A program made the position numbers and the translations under genes. From Bradyrhizobium genosp. SA-3 (GTDB lineage: Bacteria; Pseudomonadota; Alphaproteobacteria; Rhizobiales; Xanthobacteraceae), in the NCBI RefSeq assembly GCF_004212635.1, contig NZ_PSRT01000012.1:1-64000 (forward strand): a stretch of 64,000 bases of DNA, read 5' to 3'. A model generated the notes under the pieces. That model was not told where the DNA came from and did not search any database. It worked only from the letters and a program-made list of their open reading frames with translations. Positions within the stretch are counted from its first letter, which is position 1. Every line of letters begins with the position of its first letter. Shown here one piece after another: positions 35,961 through 45,790 of the stretch.

Positions 35961-37313
35961 CTACGACAACCGCATATCCAGCAGCCGCCGTCCTTCGCCC
36001 TTCAGCAGCTTCTTCACTGCACCCGACGCCACGACCTCGCCGTCGTTGGCGTAGGCTTCGTGGTTCTTCTCGATGTCGTCGAGGCGGTAGAGGTAGTTGA
36101 CCATGACGCCGGCGGATTCGCGCATGCCCTTCGGCGAGAGGTCCCCTAACCAGTTGATGCGCTCCAGCCGCGCGCCGTTGCCGAGATGGAAGCGGGCGAC
36201 GGAATCGATCAGCTTGCCCTTCGGCGTGCGTGCTTTCAGGAAATAGTACGCTGCGAGCGGCTCCAGCAAGCTGCGGAGCAGCGTGGTCGTCTCAGGGTTC
36301 TCGAACCATTTGGGATCGTCGAGACGCTTCAGCGTCTCGCGGTCCTCGTCCGACAGCGGCAGGTCCTTGTCCTGCTTCACCCATTGCATGAAGCCCGGCA
36401 CCGGTGACAGCGTCACGAAAGTGTCGAGCTTCGGCAGCTCGCGGCGGAGCTCCTCGACCACCTGCTTAATCAGGAAGCTGCCGAACGAGATGCCGCCAAG
36501 GCCACGCTGGGTGTTGGAGATCGAATAGAACACCGCGGTGCGGGCACGCTCGATCGGCAGATGCTGGCGGTCGATCGCGAGCAGCGGCGCGATCGCACCG
36601 GGGATGGTCTCGGTCAGCGCCACCTCGACGAAGATCAGGGGCTCGTCGACCATCGCGGGGTGGAAGAAGGCGTAGCAGCGGCGGTCGACCGGATCGATGC
36701 GGCGGCGCAGATCGTCCCAGTCAGAGATCTCATGCACGGCTTCGTATCGGATGATCTTTTCGAGGATGTTGGCCGGGGTCGACCAGTCGATCCTGCGCAG
36801 CACGAGAAACCCCCTGTTGAACCACGAAGAGAGAAGATGCGAGACGTCGCGATCAAGCGCGGCGAGATCGGTGTGCCCGTTCATCATGCCGAGCAGATCG
36901 GCGCGCATGCTGACGAGGTCGCCGGTGCCGCCCGGCGCGCGGTTGAGGCGGCGGATCAGCTCCTGCCGCCGCGGCTCGGAAGCGAAATGCAGCGAGCTCG
37001 CGTCCTCGTCGGTGGGCTGGGCGCGCCATTTCTCGATCGCCTTGGACAGCCGCTCGCGATCGGGGCCGAAATCGCGCACCAGCGCCTCGAAGAAAGCGCG
37101 GCGTCCGGCCGCATCCAGCTCCTGGTAGAGGTCGAGTACCTCCCGCGCCATCGCGGTGCCCGAGGCTTCGCCCCGGCCCGAGAGCAGCGCGTCGCAAAGC
37201 GCCATCAGCCCGGCGGCGTCTGGTTTGGTGTCCGAGCCGTCGCCGCGGCGAAGCAGCGTGCGGCCGCGCTCGGAGATGGTGGCGAGCAGGTCGGAGAAGA
37301 AGGCGTTGGCCAT
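35961..37313 (-). CDS. Malonyl-CoA decarboxylase
   Basis: 450 residues covering both the helical N-terminal domain and the acetyltransferase-like catalytic domain (FFHPAMVDEPLIFVEVAL, the SNTQRGLGGISFG segment, and FHLGNGARLERINWL with the catalytic His). It converts malonyl-CoA to acetyl-CoA and CO2. Rhizobial versions often sit in a mat operon with a malonyl-CoA synthetase; here it stands alone. The ATG at 37313 is the first in frame. Confidence 0.93.
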   Translation of the reverse strand: MANAFFSDLLATISERGRTLLRRGDGSDTKPDAAGLMALCDALLSGRGEASGTAMAREVLDLYQELDAAGRRAFFEALVRDFGPDRERLSKAIEKWRAQPTDEDASSLHFASEPRRQELIRRLNRAPGGTGDLVSMRADLLGMMNGHTDLAALDRDVSHLLSSWFNRGFLVLRRIDWSTPANILEKIIRYEAVHEISDWDDLRRRIDPVDRRCYAFFHPAMVDEPLIFVEVALTETIPGAIAPLLAIDRQHLPIERARTAVFYSISNTQRGLGGISFGSFLIKQVVEELRRELPKLDTFVTLSPVPGFMQWVKQDKDLPLSDEDRETLKRLDDPKWFENPETTTLLRSLLEPLAAYYFLKARTPKGKLIDSVARFHLGNGARLERINWLGDLSPKGMRESAGVMVNYLYRLDDIEKNHEAYANDGEVVASGAVKKLLKGEGRRLLDMRLS

Positions 37314-37473
37314 CTGGACTTTTCGATTCCGGTTTGTGCGATGCGGAAGCTTACATGGGATTTAGGCGGAAGCCGATCACAATCAAGCAGGGGAATGCGG
37401 CATCTTTAGTTGGGCTGCGCGCCAACACCGAGACTGTCATGCCCCCGCCGGCCGCTATCCAGCACGCTGCTGC

Positions 37474-37565
37474 CGTAGGGTGGGCAAAGGCGCACTTGCG
37501 CCGTGCCCACCATATCTCCTTGATCTCGGGAAGTGGTGGGCACGCTTCGCTTTGCCCACCCTACG
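37474..37565. repeat. Inverted repeat (CGTAGGGTGGGCAAAG family)
   Basis: CGTAGGGTGGGCAAAG (37474-37489) pairs perfectly with CTTTGCCCACCCTACG (37550-37565); inner GTGCCCACCA / TGGTGGGCAC forms a second stem. It fills most of the 300-base gap between malonyl-CoA decarboxylase and the AraC gene. I see no other feature there. Confidence 0.85.
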
Positions 37566-37613
37566 ACGTCTTGCGGCCTGGCGACAGCCGCTTTCGCCAG
37601 CGATGACATGGAG

Positions 37614-38414
37614 CTACACCTTCCCCGCAAACTCCGTCGGCGTCCGCCCCGTCACCTGCCGAAACGCCGCCGAGAACGCCGGCACACTGGCATAGCCCAG
37701 CGATGTCGCGAGCTGCTTCACCGACACGTTCGCATCCGTCGATAGCCGCTGGATCGCCGCCGCAATCCTTGCGCGCTGGCACCAGCTCTTGAAGCTCAGC
37801 TGCGTTTCCGTGGAGAACAGCCGCGACAGCGTGCGGGCGGAGGTTCCGACCGCGCGCGCCAGCGTGTCGATGTCGTGCAGGCCGGTGGGATCGTCGAGCA
37901 CGATCATCGCGGCGCGGCGGCAGCGCACTTCGCGCGGCAGCGGCACGAGGGTCGTGGAATCCTCGGCCTGGTGCAATTCCAGCATCACGAGACGAACCAG
38001 TAGCTCGGTCCGCGCCTCGGTACTGCGGGCATCGAACAGCGCCAGGATCGCCTGGTGCAGCAGCGGCGACACCCGGACCACGAACTCCTTGGTCAGTCCC
38101 TCATATTGCTGCTCGCGCTTCAGCCAGGGCAAGTCGAAATACAGCGTGCGCATCTCGATGTCGGCGAGCAGGTCGATGGCATGCTCGAGCCCGACGGGCA
38201 CCCAGACCGCGCGGTCCGGCGGCACCAGCCAGCGCCCTCCGGGCGTCGTCACCTGCATGGTGCCCTTGGCGGCATAGATCAGCTGCGCCTCGCGGTGCAA
38301 GTGCGGGTCGATCCGCAACCCCTTGGGATAGTCGCGCGCGACCAGGTGCACGCCCGCGGTCGAGCGGTGGTTGCCCCGGACCTCCCGGAGAATTGGCGTT
38401 TCGACGACAGTCAT
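37614..38414 (-). CDS. AraC-family transcriptional regulator (cupin N-domain)
   Basis: 266 residues from the ATG at 38414 (an ATG three codons upstream is possible). The N-terminal cupin-like sensor holds DPHLHREAQL; the C-terminal double helix-turn-helix includes VKQLATSLGYASVPAFSAAFR and the TGRTPTEF end. It is divergent from the MFS transporter, with about 50 bases between them, the usual layout for a regulator controlling a transporter gene. Confidence 0.9.
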   Translation of the reverse strand: MTVVETPILREVRGNHRSTAGVHLVARDYPKGLRIDPHLHREAQLIYAAKGTMQVTTPGGRWLVPPDRAVWVPVGLEHAIDLLADIEMRTLYFDLPWLKREQQYEGLTKEFVVRVSPLLHQAILALFDARSTEARTELLVRLVMLELHQAEDSTTLVPLPREVRCRRAAMIVLDDPTGLHDIDTLARAVGTSARTLSRLFSTETQLSFKSWCQRARIAAAIQRLSTDANVSVKQLATSLGYASVPAFSAAFRQVTGRTPTEFAGKV

Positions 38415-38473
38415 TGGCAGCATCCCGTCTGGCCTGCGACATATAACTCATTTCGGAGCAGGAGAGGATTCGT

Positions 38474-39646
38474 ATGAACAGCCCCAGCCGGGTCATCAGT
38501 TTCGTCAATGCCGGCCATTTCATCGACCACTATTCGATGCTGATCTTTGCCGCCGCTGTCATCATCATGGGGCCGGCGCTCGGCATGGCCTATTCGGAAC
38601 TCTTGCCTTACGCGACGCCGGGCTTCGTCGCGTTCGGCGCGGGCTCGCTGCTGACCGGCTGGCTCGGGGATCGCTGGAGCCGCCGCCACATGATGCTGAT
38701 CTTCTTCGTCGGCATCGGCGCCTCCATGATCGCGGTCGGCTTCGTGCGGACCCCGGCGCAGCTCGGCGCGGCGCTGCTCGCGATCGGCATGTTTGCCTCG
38801 ATCTATCATCCGGTCGGCACCGCGATGATCGTGTCCTATGCCGACAAGCTCGGCCGCGAGATGGGGCTCAACGGCGTCTGGGGCAATCTCGGCGTTGCCT
38901 CCTCGGCGCTGGTCACCGGCGTGATCGGCCAATATCTCGGCTGGCGCTTCGCCTTCATCGTTCCCGGTGTCGTCACCATCCTGATCGGTGTCGCGTTCGC
39001 GCTCACCGTCGTCCATGAGGACCGCAAGGGCTCCAAGCAGGCAGCGGCGCAGGCGCGCGTCGCCAAGCAGGACATGTGGCGCGTGGCGCTGTCGCTCCTG
39101 ATCGTCGTGATCGCGATCTCCACCACCTTCAACGCCGTCACCGTGGCGCTGCCGAAACTGTTCGCGGAGCGGCTCGCGGACCTGACCAAGAGCCCGGCGC
39201 TGCTCGGCGTCATCGCGGCCGGTGTCTACGTGTTCGGCGCGATGACGCAGTACACGATCGGCCGGCTGCTCGACCGCTATTCGCTGAAGACGGTGGCACT
39301 GCCGCTGTCCTTCATGCTGGCGCCGTTCCTGTATCTGGCCGCAAGCCTGTCCAATCTGCCGCTGATCGTGGTTTCGATCGGCATCGTCATGGGCGCGTTC
39401 GGGCAGGTCACGGTGAACGACGCCATGGTCGGCAAGTACACCACCGAAGAGTGGCGCTCGCGCGCCTATGCCGTGCGCTATTTCGTCGGTTTCACCGCGG
39501 CCGGTGCCTCGGTCGGTCTGGTCGCCTGGCTCTACGAGCAGGGCGGCTTCGTCACCATGCTGCACGCCTTCGCCGCCCTCTGCCTGCTCGCGATCGCCGC
39601 CGCGCTGATCCTGCCGCGCGAGATCCGGACGCCTCAGGCGGCGTGA
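38474..39646 (+). CDS. MFS transporter
   Basis: 390 residues with about 12 membrane helices and the motif-A loop GWLGDRWSRRH between helices 2 and 3. It resembles the fosmidomycin-resistance branch of drug efflux permeases; the exported compound is unknown. GGAGAGG lies just upstream of the ATG. Likely controlled by the divergent AraC regulator. Confidence 0.88.
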   Translation: MNSPSRVISFVNAGHFIDHYSMLIFAAAVIIMGPALGMAYSELLPYATPGFVAFGAGSLLTGWLGDRWSRRHMMLIFFVGIGASMIAVGFVRTPAQLGAALLAIGMFASIYHPVGTAMIVSYADKLGREMGLNGVWGNLGVASSALVTGVIGQYLGWRFAFIVPGVVTILIGVAFALTVVHEDRKGSKQAAAQARVAKQDMWRVALSLLIVVIAISTTFNAVTVALPKLFAERLADLTKSPALLGVIAAGVYVFGAMTQYTIGRLLDRYSLKTVALPLSFMLAPFLYLAASLSNLPLIVVSIGIVMGAFGQVTVNDAMVGKYTTEEWRSRAYAVRYFVGFTAAGASVGLVAWLYEQGGFVTMLHAFAALCLLAIAAALILPREIRTPQAA

Positions 39647-39652
39647 AGGCTC

Positions 39653-39758
39653 CGTCATTCCGGGGCGCGCGAAAGCGCGAACCCTGAATCCATCAAGCGG
39701 CAGAGATTGCGGACAAATGGATTCCGGGCTCGTCGCTACGCGACGCCCCGGAATGACG
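39653..39758. repeat. Inverted repeat (CGTCATTCCGGGGCG family)
   Basis: CGTCATTCCGGGGCGCGCG at the left pairs with CGACGCCCCGGAATGACG at the right, with inner ATCCA / TGGAT. It follows the MFS stop within about 10 bases. Confidence 0.8.
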
Positions 39759-39785
39759 AGAGAGATGCGCACGGCTGTCTCGACT

Positions 39786-39910
39786 TCGTCATTGCGAGGA
39801 GCTCTTGCGACGAAGCAATCCAGAATCATCCCGCGGAGGGACTCTGGATTGCTTCGCGGAGCCTGTCATCGGGCCGCGCTTCGCGCGGACCCGTTGGCTC
39901 GCAATGACGG
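39786..39910. repeat. Dispersed inverted repeat (ATTGCGAG family, copy 4)
   Basis: CGTCATTGCGAGGAG and GGCTCGCAATGACG arms with the GCAATCCAGA / TCTGGATTGC inner pair. This copy carries an insert with GGGCCGCGCTTCGCGCGGACCC-like pairing between its inner and outer right arms. Confidence 0.8.
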
Positions 39911-39920
39911 AGAACAGTCG

Positions 39921-40110
39921 CAATGACGGGGGATGTGGCGGCATGTCGCGTAGCGCCTGCCGATGATGCCATTCTGCCGGTGTTTTGCCCGACGTGTCAA
40001 ATGCCGGTGCGGCCGGAAAACCTCAGCGCGCACAACGCCGTTCTACTGTGCATGGGGTTGTTTTCGCATTTTTTGTTGAAGCACCCCCAAGGCCCCGGCA
40101 GCGGAAAGCC
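39921..40110. other. Non-coding stretch before the antiporter gene
   Basis: The short open frames here have no ribosome site and no family signature. The TGTTTTGCCCGACGTGTCAA-type segment and the following GCATGGGGTTGTTTTCGC look like a dispersed intergenic element rather than a gene, judged from memory of similar rhizobial intergenic sequence. A possible EcfG-like promoter follows at 40111-40136. Confidence 0.35.
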
Positions 40111-40136
40111 GGAACTCCCTCCGCCTCCCGCGGGTT
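40111..40136 (+). promoter_or_regulatory. Possible EcfG-like promoter of the antiporter gene
   Basis: GGAAC (40111-40115), a 17-base spacer, then GGTT (40133-40136), which differs from the CGTT consensus in its first base. The implied start is about 50 bases before the ATG at 40192. Weak on its own, but the encoded protein carries Usp stress domains. Confidence 0.3.
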
Positions 40137-40191
40137 CTACCCCTGTCGCCCCGGCGCTTCGCCGGGCAGATGAAGGGGGAATGACACCCGC

Positions 40192-42453
40192 ATGCAGTGG
40201 AGCCTGCTCCGACCGGTCGGCCTTGTCCCCGCGGCGCTTGTCCTCACCACCATTGCGGCGAGTGCTGAGGGCGGCAAATCGGCCGGCCCGTCCGAATTCC
40301 TCCTGGTGGCGCAGATCGTCTTGCTGATCGGGGTCGGCCGCGGTCTCGGCGAGATCATGCAGCGCATCGGCCAGCCCTCGGTGATGGGCGAACTGCTCGC
40401 CGGCATCATCCTGGGGCCGTCGCTGTTCGGCTGGATCTGGCCCGAGGCGCAGCATGCGATCTTCCCGAAGACGCCCGAGCAGAAGGCGATGATCGACGGC
40501 ATCGCCCAGTTCGGCATTCTCCTGCTGCTGCTGCTGACCGGCATGGAGACCGACCTCAAGCTGGTGCGGAGGGTCGGCAGGGCGGCGATCGCGATCTCGA
40601 TTGCCGGCATCCTCGTGCCCTTCGCCTTCGGCTTTGCGCTCGGCGAGTTCCTGCCGGATGCGCTGCTGCCCGATCCGCACGCGCGCCTCGTGGCCTCGCT
40701 GTTCATGGGCACGGCACTGTCGATCTCCTCGGTGAAGATCGTCGCCGTGGTCGTGCGCGAGATGAACTTCATGCGCCGCAATGTCGGGCAGATCATCGTC
40801 GCGACCGCCGTCATCGACGACACCATCGGCTGGATCATCATCGCCGTCATCTTCAGCCTGGCCTCACACGGCACGCTCGATATCGCCTCCGTGGCCAAGG
40901 CCATGCTGGGAACGTTCGCCTTCCTGGCCGTCAGCTTCACCATTGGCCGTCGCCTGGTGTTCCAGCTGATCCGCTGGGCCAACGACAACCTCGTCAGCGC
41001 GGCGGCGGTCATCACGGTGATCCTGCTGTTGATGAGCGTCATGGCTATGATCACGCATCTGATCGGCGTCCACACCGTGCTAGGTGCCTTCGTCGCCGGC
41101 ATCCTGGTCGGGGAGTCCCCGATCCTGACGCGGCAGATCGACGAGCGCCTGCGCGGCCTGATCTCGAGCTTCTTCATGCCGGTGTTTTTCGGCCTCGCCG
41201 GCCTCAGCGCCGACCTTTCGGTGCTTCGCGATCCCAATCTCCTGATGCTCACCGGCCTGCTGGTCGTGATCGCCAGCGTCGGCAAGTTCGGCGGCGCGTT
41301 CGTCGGCGGCACCCTGGGCGGGCTGAATGCGAGGGAATCGCTGGCGCTCGCCAGCGGCATGAACGCGCGCGGCTCGACCGAGGTGATCATCGCCACCATC
41401 GGCCTCTCCATCGGCGTGCTCAGCCAGAACCTGTTCACCATGATCGTGACCATGGCGATCCTGACCACGATGGCGATGCCGCCGATGCTACGCGCGGCAC
41501 TGGCAAAGCTGCCTGTGAACGAGGAGGAGAAGGAGCGGCTGGAGCGGGAAGAATTCGAGAAGCGCGGCTTCATCGCCAATCTCGAACGTCCCTTGCTCGC
41601 GGTGGACGAGAGCGTCAACGCCACCTTCGCCGCGCATGTCGCGGGCGTGATTGCCGGCATGCGCGGCCTGCCGATCACCGTGCTGCACATCGGCGAGCGC
41701 GCCAGGGTGCAGGACAAGGGCGAGGACGACAGCCACGAAGCCGTGGTGAAGAAGGCGGCCGCAACCGTGTCCGCCAATGGTGGCGGCGAAGCCGGCAGCG
41801 TCGATGTCGTCACCCGGACCAGGCGCGCGGAGCTCGGCGAGACCATTGCCGACGAAGCGCGCAAAGGCTTTGACCTTCTCGTCGTCGGCATCGACAAGGT
41901 CGCTGCCGCCAAGGATCGCTTCGACCGGAAGATCGAGGACATCGCCGCCGAGTTCGAGGGGCCGCTCGCGATCGTGGTGGCCAAGGGCAGGCACCTGAAG
42001 CAGCCGGTGCCCGACGCGCTCAACATTCTCGTTCCGGTCTCCGGCAGCGGCGTCTCCAAGCGCGGCGCCGAGGTCGCGGTGGCGCTGGCGCAGGCCGGCT
42101 CAGGCTCGCTCCGGGTGATCTATGTGACGACGACGCGCGACAAGGGCGCGCAGCGCGGCACCTCTCGCGGACTGAGCCAGGAGACGGGCATCCTCAAGGA
42201 CACCAGCGATCTCGCCGCCCGCTACGACGTCGACATCACCACGACGCTGCGCGTGAACCGGGCGCCGGAGGCGGCGATCCTGCGCGAGATCGACACCACC
42301 GACGTCGACCTCGTGGTCATGGGCGTCGACCGGATCCAGGCCGACCATCTCTCCTTCGGCGGCGTCGCCGCCGCAGTGCTGAGGCAGTCGAAGGTATCCG
42401 TGCTGCTGGTCTCGAGCGGCGAGGCGCGACAGGCACCAGCGGAGAAGGCTTAG
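40192..42453 (+). CDS. CPA2-type cation/proton antiporter with two universal-stress domains
   Basis: 753 residues. A possible N-terminal signal-like helix is followed by about 12 membrane helices of the Na+/H+ exchanger fold (GQPSVMGELLAGIILGPS, TAVIDDTIGW with the ion-site Asp pair, and RGSTEVIIATIGL). From about residue 465 two Usp domains follow in the cytosol (LLAVDESVNA and LNILVPVSGSG). Related proteins move K+ or Na+ against protons; ion choice is unknown. Usp domains may bind nucleotides and gate transport. Confidence 0.88.
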   Translation: MQWSLLRPVGLVPAALVLTTIAASAEGGKSAGPSEFLLVAQIVLLIGVGRGLGEIMQRIGQPSVMGELLAGIILGPSLFGWIWPEAQHAIFPKTPEQKAMIDGIAQFGILLLLLLTGMETDLKLVRRVGRAAIAISIAGILVPFAFGFALGEFLPDALLPDPHARLVASLFMGTALSISSVKIVAVVVREMNFMRRNVGQIIVATAVIDDTIGWIIIAVIFSLASHGTLDIASVAKAMLGTFAFLAVSFTIGRRLVFQLIRWANDNLVSAAAVITVILLLMSVMAMITHLIGVHTVLGAFVAGILVGESPILTRQIDERLRGLISSFFMPVFFGLAGLSADLSVLRDPNLLMLTGLLVVIASVGKFGGAFVGGTLGGLNARESLALASGMNARGSTEVIIATIGLSIGVLSQNLFTMIVTMAILTTMAMPPMLRAALAKLPVNEEEKERLEREEFEKRGFIANLERPLLAVDESVNATFAAHVAGVIAGMRGLPITVLHIGERARVQDKGEDDSHEAVVKKAAATVSANGGGEAGSVDVVTRTRRAELGETIADEARKGFDLLVVGIDKVAAAKDRFDRKIEDIAAEFEGPLAIVVAKGRHLKQPVPDALNILVPVSGSGVSKRGAEVAVALAQAGSGSLRVIYVTTTRDKGAQRGTSRGLSQETGILKDTSDLAARYDVDITTTLRVNRAPEAAILREIDTTDVDLVVMGVDRIQADHLSFGGVAAAVLRQSKVSVLLVSSGEARQAPAEKA

Positions 42454-42466
42454 ACGACGGTGCGCT

Positions 42467-42584
42467 CCCTCTCCCGCTTGCGGGAGAGGGTTGGGGAGAG
42501 GGTGTCTCCACATTGGACACTCCCCCAGAGGAGAGAGCTCTCACCCGGCGCTACGCGCCGACCTCTCCCGCAAGCGGGAGAGGT
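42467..42584. repeat. Dispersed hairpin repeat (copy 2)
   Basis: CTCTCCCGCTTGCGGGAGAG, then GGTTGGGGAGAGGGTG, then CTCTCCCGCAAGCGGGAGAG; the same order as at 1-101. It separates the convergent antiporter and RND genes and could serve as a bidirectional terminator. Confidence 0.8.
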
Positions 42585-42623
42585 TCCACCGAGAACGCCG
42601 CGCCGCTGATCCTACCGACACTC

Positions 42624-45600
42624 TCAGGTCTTCACCTCCGCCACCTTCGCCTTCGGCGCCTTCTTCGACGCGCGCCAGTTCTCGAAGCGCTGCACCACCA
42701 CGAAGAAGGCCGGCACGAACAGCACCGCGAGGCAGGTCGAGGCCAGCATGCCCGAGAACACGGTGATGCCGATCGACTTGCGCGCGCTGGCGCCGGCGCC
42801 GGTGGCGAGCACCAGGGGCACCACGCCGAGGATGAAGGCGAACGACGTCATCAGGATCGGACGGAAGCGGGCGCGCGCCGCCTCGATCGCGGAATCGAGA
42901 AGCGGCTTGCCGTCGCGGCCGTGCAGCTCGAGTCCGACCTCGACGATCAGTATCGCGTTCTTGGCCGACAGCGCGATGAGCAGGATCAAGCCGATCTGGC
43001 AATAGAGGTTGTTGTCGATCTTGAGCCCGCTCAGGATCAGCATCGGCCCGAGCAGCGACAGCGGCACCGCGAGGATCACCGAGATCGGCGCGTACCAGCT
43101 CTCATACTGGCCGGCGAGCACGAGATAGACCAGCAGCATGGCGAGGCCGAACACCCAGTAGATCTGGTTGGAGACTGCCTTCTCCTGATAGGACATCGCG
43201 GTCCATTCATAGCCGGTGCCCGGCGGCAGCGTCTTGTCCGCGATCTCTTCCATCAGTTTCAGGGACTGGCCGGAGGAATAACCCTGCGCCGGCAGGCCGA
43301 TGACGGTCGAGGATGGATAGAGGTTGTAGAGGCTGATCAGCGACGGGCCGGTGGCCGGCGTGATCTTGGCGACGGTGCCGATCGGGATCATGTCGCCGTT
43401 CGAGTTGCGCACCTGCATGTTGGCGATGTCGCGCTCGGTGACGCGGAAGGCCGGATCGGCCTGGGTGTAGACCTGGAACACGCGGCCGAACTTGTTGAAC
43501 TGGTTGACGTAGGATGAGCCCAGATAGGTCGATAGCGCCGAGAACACCTGATCGGTGGTGACGTGGAGCGTCTGGGTCTTGACGCGGTCGATCTCGACGT
43601 TGAATTGCGGCACCGACGAGCGGAACGAGGACTGTACGCGCTGCAGCGCGCTCTGGCTCTGGCCATTGCTGACCATCGCGCCGGTGATCGCCTGAAGCTT
43701 GGCGAAATCGCTGTTGCCGTCGCGCAGCTCGACCTGCATCGAGAAGCCGGCGGCGTTGCCGATGCCCTGGATCGGCGGCGGCGGCAAGACGATGGTGCGC
43801 GCTTCCATGATGGTCGCGAGCTTGTCGTTGAGCCCGTATACCAGCGAGCGCAGATCCTCGCCGGGTCCTTTGCGCGCCTCCCAATCCTTCAGGATGATGT
43901 AGGCAACGCCGGCATTGGCAAGGCTCGCGCTGTTGTCGAGCGCGGAGATGCCGGCGATGGTGATGACCTGCTGGACGCCAGGGGTGTCCTTGATCAGCTC
44001 GCTCGCTCTGTCGAGCACCGTCTGGGTCCGCTCCAGCGCGGCGCCGTCGGGCAGCTGCACGGCGGCGATCAGATAGCCCTGGTCCTCGATCGGCAGGAAG
44101 CCGGTCGGCACCCGCGACAGGCCGTAGCCGCCGATCCCGATCAGGACCAGCGCCACCGCGACCGAGACCGTGGCGTGCCTGACCAGGAAGCCGATCAGCC
44201 GCGTGTAGCCGCGCTCGAGCCGGTTATAGACGGCGTTGAAGCCGCGGTAGAAGAAATTGCGCTGCTCTGGCGGCACCGCCGGCCGCAGCCAGAGCGCACA
44301 CTGCGTCGGCTTCAAGGTCGCCGCGTTGATGGCGGACAGAAGCGCGGTCGCGGCGATCACCAGCGCGAATTGCGAATAGATGCGCCCGGTCAGTCCTGCG
44401 AGGAACGAGGCCGGCAAAAACACCGAGATCAGCACCAGGGTGATGCCGACGATCGGCGCGAACAGCTGGTCCATCGCCCTGATCGCGGCGTCGTGGCCGT
44501 TCATGCCCTGCTCGATGTTGTGGGCGGCGCCTTCGACCACCACGATGGCGTCGTCGACCACGATGCCGATCGCCAGCACGATCGCGAACAGCGTCGACAT
44601 GTTGATGGTGAAGCCGAGCGCCGCCATGGCGGCGAACGCGCCGATGATGGTCACCGGCACGGTCGTCGCCGGCACCAGCATAGCGCGCCAGTCCTGCAGG
44701 AACACAAGGATCACGACCAGCACCAAAAGGCCAGCCTCGATCAGCGTCATGTAGACCTCGTGTACCGAGGCTTCCACGAACTTGGTGGTGTCGAACGGCG
44801 TGTCGTATTTGATGCCTTCGGGGAAGCGCTTGGCGAGCTCCGCCATCTTCTTCTCGACGGCCTGCTCGACCTGGAGCGCGTTCGCGCCTGGCGACTGGAA
44901 CACGCCGATGCCGACGGCCGGCTGCTTGTTGAGCGAGAAGATCTGGCTATAGGTCTGCGCGCCCAGTTCGACCCAGCCGACGTCGCGCACCCGCGTGACG
45001 TCGCCGCTCGTGCCCGTCTTGACGATGATGTTCTCGAACTGGCTGCTGTCGTCGAGCCGTCCGTTGACGTTGAGCGTGTACTGGAACGCCTGGCCCGGCG
45101 GAGTCGGCGGCGCGCCGACCTGGCCGGCGGAGACCTGCTGGCTCTGCTGCTGGATTGCGTTGATGACGTCCTGCGGCACCAGGTCACGGACCTGCAGCTT
45201 GTTCGGGTCGAGCCAGACCCGCATCGAATATTGGCCGGCGCCGAACACGGTGACGTTGCCGACGCCGGGCAGGCGGGAGAGCTCGTCGCGGATATTGATG
45301 GTGGCGTAATTGCTCAAATACAGGCTGTCGTACTTCGCGTCGGGCGAGGTCAGCGTCACGAACAGCAGGATCGAGGTCGACCGCTTCTGCACGGTGACGC
45401 CCTGGTTCTGCACCGCCTGCGGCAATTGCGACAGCGCGCTGGAGACGCGGTTCTGCACCAGCACCTGCGCGAAATTGAGGTCGGTGCCGATCTTGAAGGT
45501 CACGGTCAGCGTATAGGTGCCGTCGGAGCCGCTGTAGGACTGCATGTAGAGCATGTCCTCGACGCCGTTGACCTGCTGCTCGATCGGCAACGCCACGGTG

Positions 45601-45779
45601 TCGATCACGGTCTTGGCGCTCGCGCCGGGATAGCGCGTGGTGACCTGCACGGTCGGCGGCACCACATCAGGATATTGCGCGATCGCGAGATTGAACAGTG
45701 CGACGCCGCCGATCAGGATCATCAGCAGCGCGATGACGTTCGAGAGGACCGGCCGCTCGATGAAGAATTTTGAGATCAT
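42624..45779 (-). CDS. RND multidrug efflux permease (HAE1/AcrB type)
   Basis: 1051 residues, the normal size of AcrB/MexB. Twelve helices with two large periplasmic loops. The proton-relay Asp pair is in GIVVDDAIVVVEG near 406-407 (helix 4) and the Lys in LSAKNAILIVE near 940 (helix 10). It pumps hydrophobic compounds out, with the adaptor encoded 11 bases upstream and an outer-membrane channel that is not encoded here. Confidence 0.94.
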   Translation of the reverse strand: MISKFFIERPVLSNVIALLMILIGGVALFNLAIAQYPDVVPPTVQVTTRYPGASAKTVIDTVALPIEQQVNGVEDMLYMQSYSGSDGTYTLTVTFKIGTDLNFAQVLVQNRVSSALSQLPQAVQNQGVTVQKRSTSILLFVTLTSPDAKYDSLYLSNYATINIRDELSRLPGVGNVTVFGAGQYSMRVWLDPNKLQVRDLVPQDVINAIQQQSQQVSAGQVGAPPTPPGQAFQYTLNVNGRLDDSSQFENIIVKTGTSGDVTRVRDVGWVELGAQTYSQIFSLNKQPAVGIGVFQSPGANALQVEQAVEKKMAELAKRFPEGIKYDTPFDTTKFVEASVHEVYMTLIEAGLLVLVVILVFLQDWRAMLVPATTVPVTIIGAFAAMAALGFTINMSTLFAIVLAIGIVVDDAIVVVEGAAHNIEQGMNGHDAAIRAMDQLFAPIVGITLVLISVFLPASFLAGLTGRIYSQFALVIAATALLSAINAATLKPTQCALWLRPAVPPEQRNFFYRGFNAVYNRLERGYTRLIGFLVRHATVSVAVALVLIGIGGYGLSRVPTGFLPIEDQGYLIAAVQLPDGAALERTQTVLDRASELIKDTPGVQQVITIAGISALDNSASLANAGVAYIILKDWEARKGPGEDLRSLVYGLNDKLATIMEARTIVLPPPPIQGIGNAAGFSMQVELRDGNSDFAKLQAITGAMVSNGQSQSALQRVQSSFRSSVPQFNVEIDRVKTQTLHVTTDQVFSALSTYLGSSYVNQFNKFGRVFQVYTQADPAFRVTERDIANMQVRNSNGDMIPIGTVAKITPATGPSLISLYNLYPSSTVIGLPAQGYSSGQSLKLMEEIADKTLPPGTGYEWTAMSYQEKAVSNQIYWVFGLAMLLVYLVLAGQYESWYAPISVILAVPLSLLGPMLILSGLKIDNNLYCQIGLILLIALSAKNAILIVEVGLELHGRDGKPLLDSAIEAARARFRPILMTSFAFILGVVPLVLATGAGASARKSIGITVFSGMLASTCLAVLFVPAFFVVVQRFENWRASKKAPKAKVAEVKT

Positions 45780-45790
45780 GGCCGGCGCTC

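Noticed and set aside
39923-40327. 134-residue open frame before the antiporter
   Set aside because: Lies in repeat-like DNA, overlaps the antiporter start, and has no ribosome site or family signature, despite a tempting CPTC segment.
43563-45773. 736-residue plus-strand open frame
   Set aside because: Mirror of the RND permease gene; composition is His/Asp/Arg-rich nonsense typical of antisense frames.
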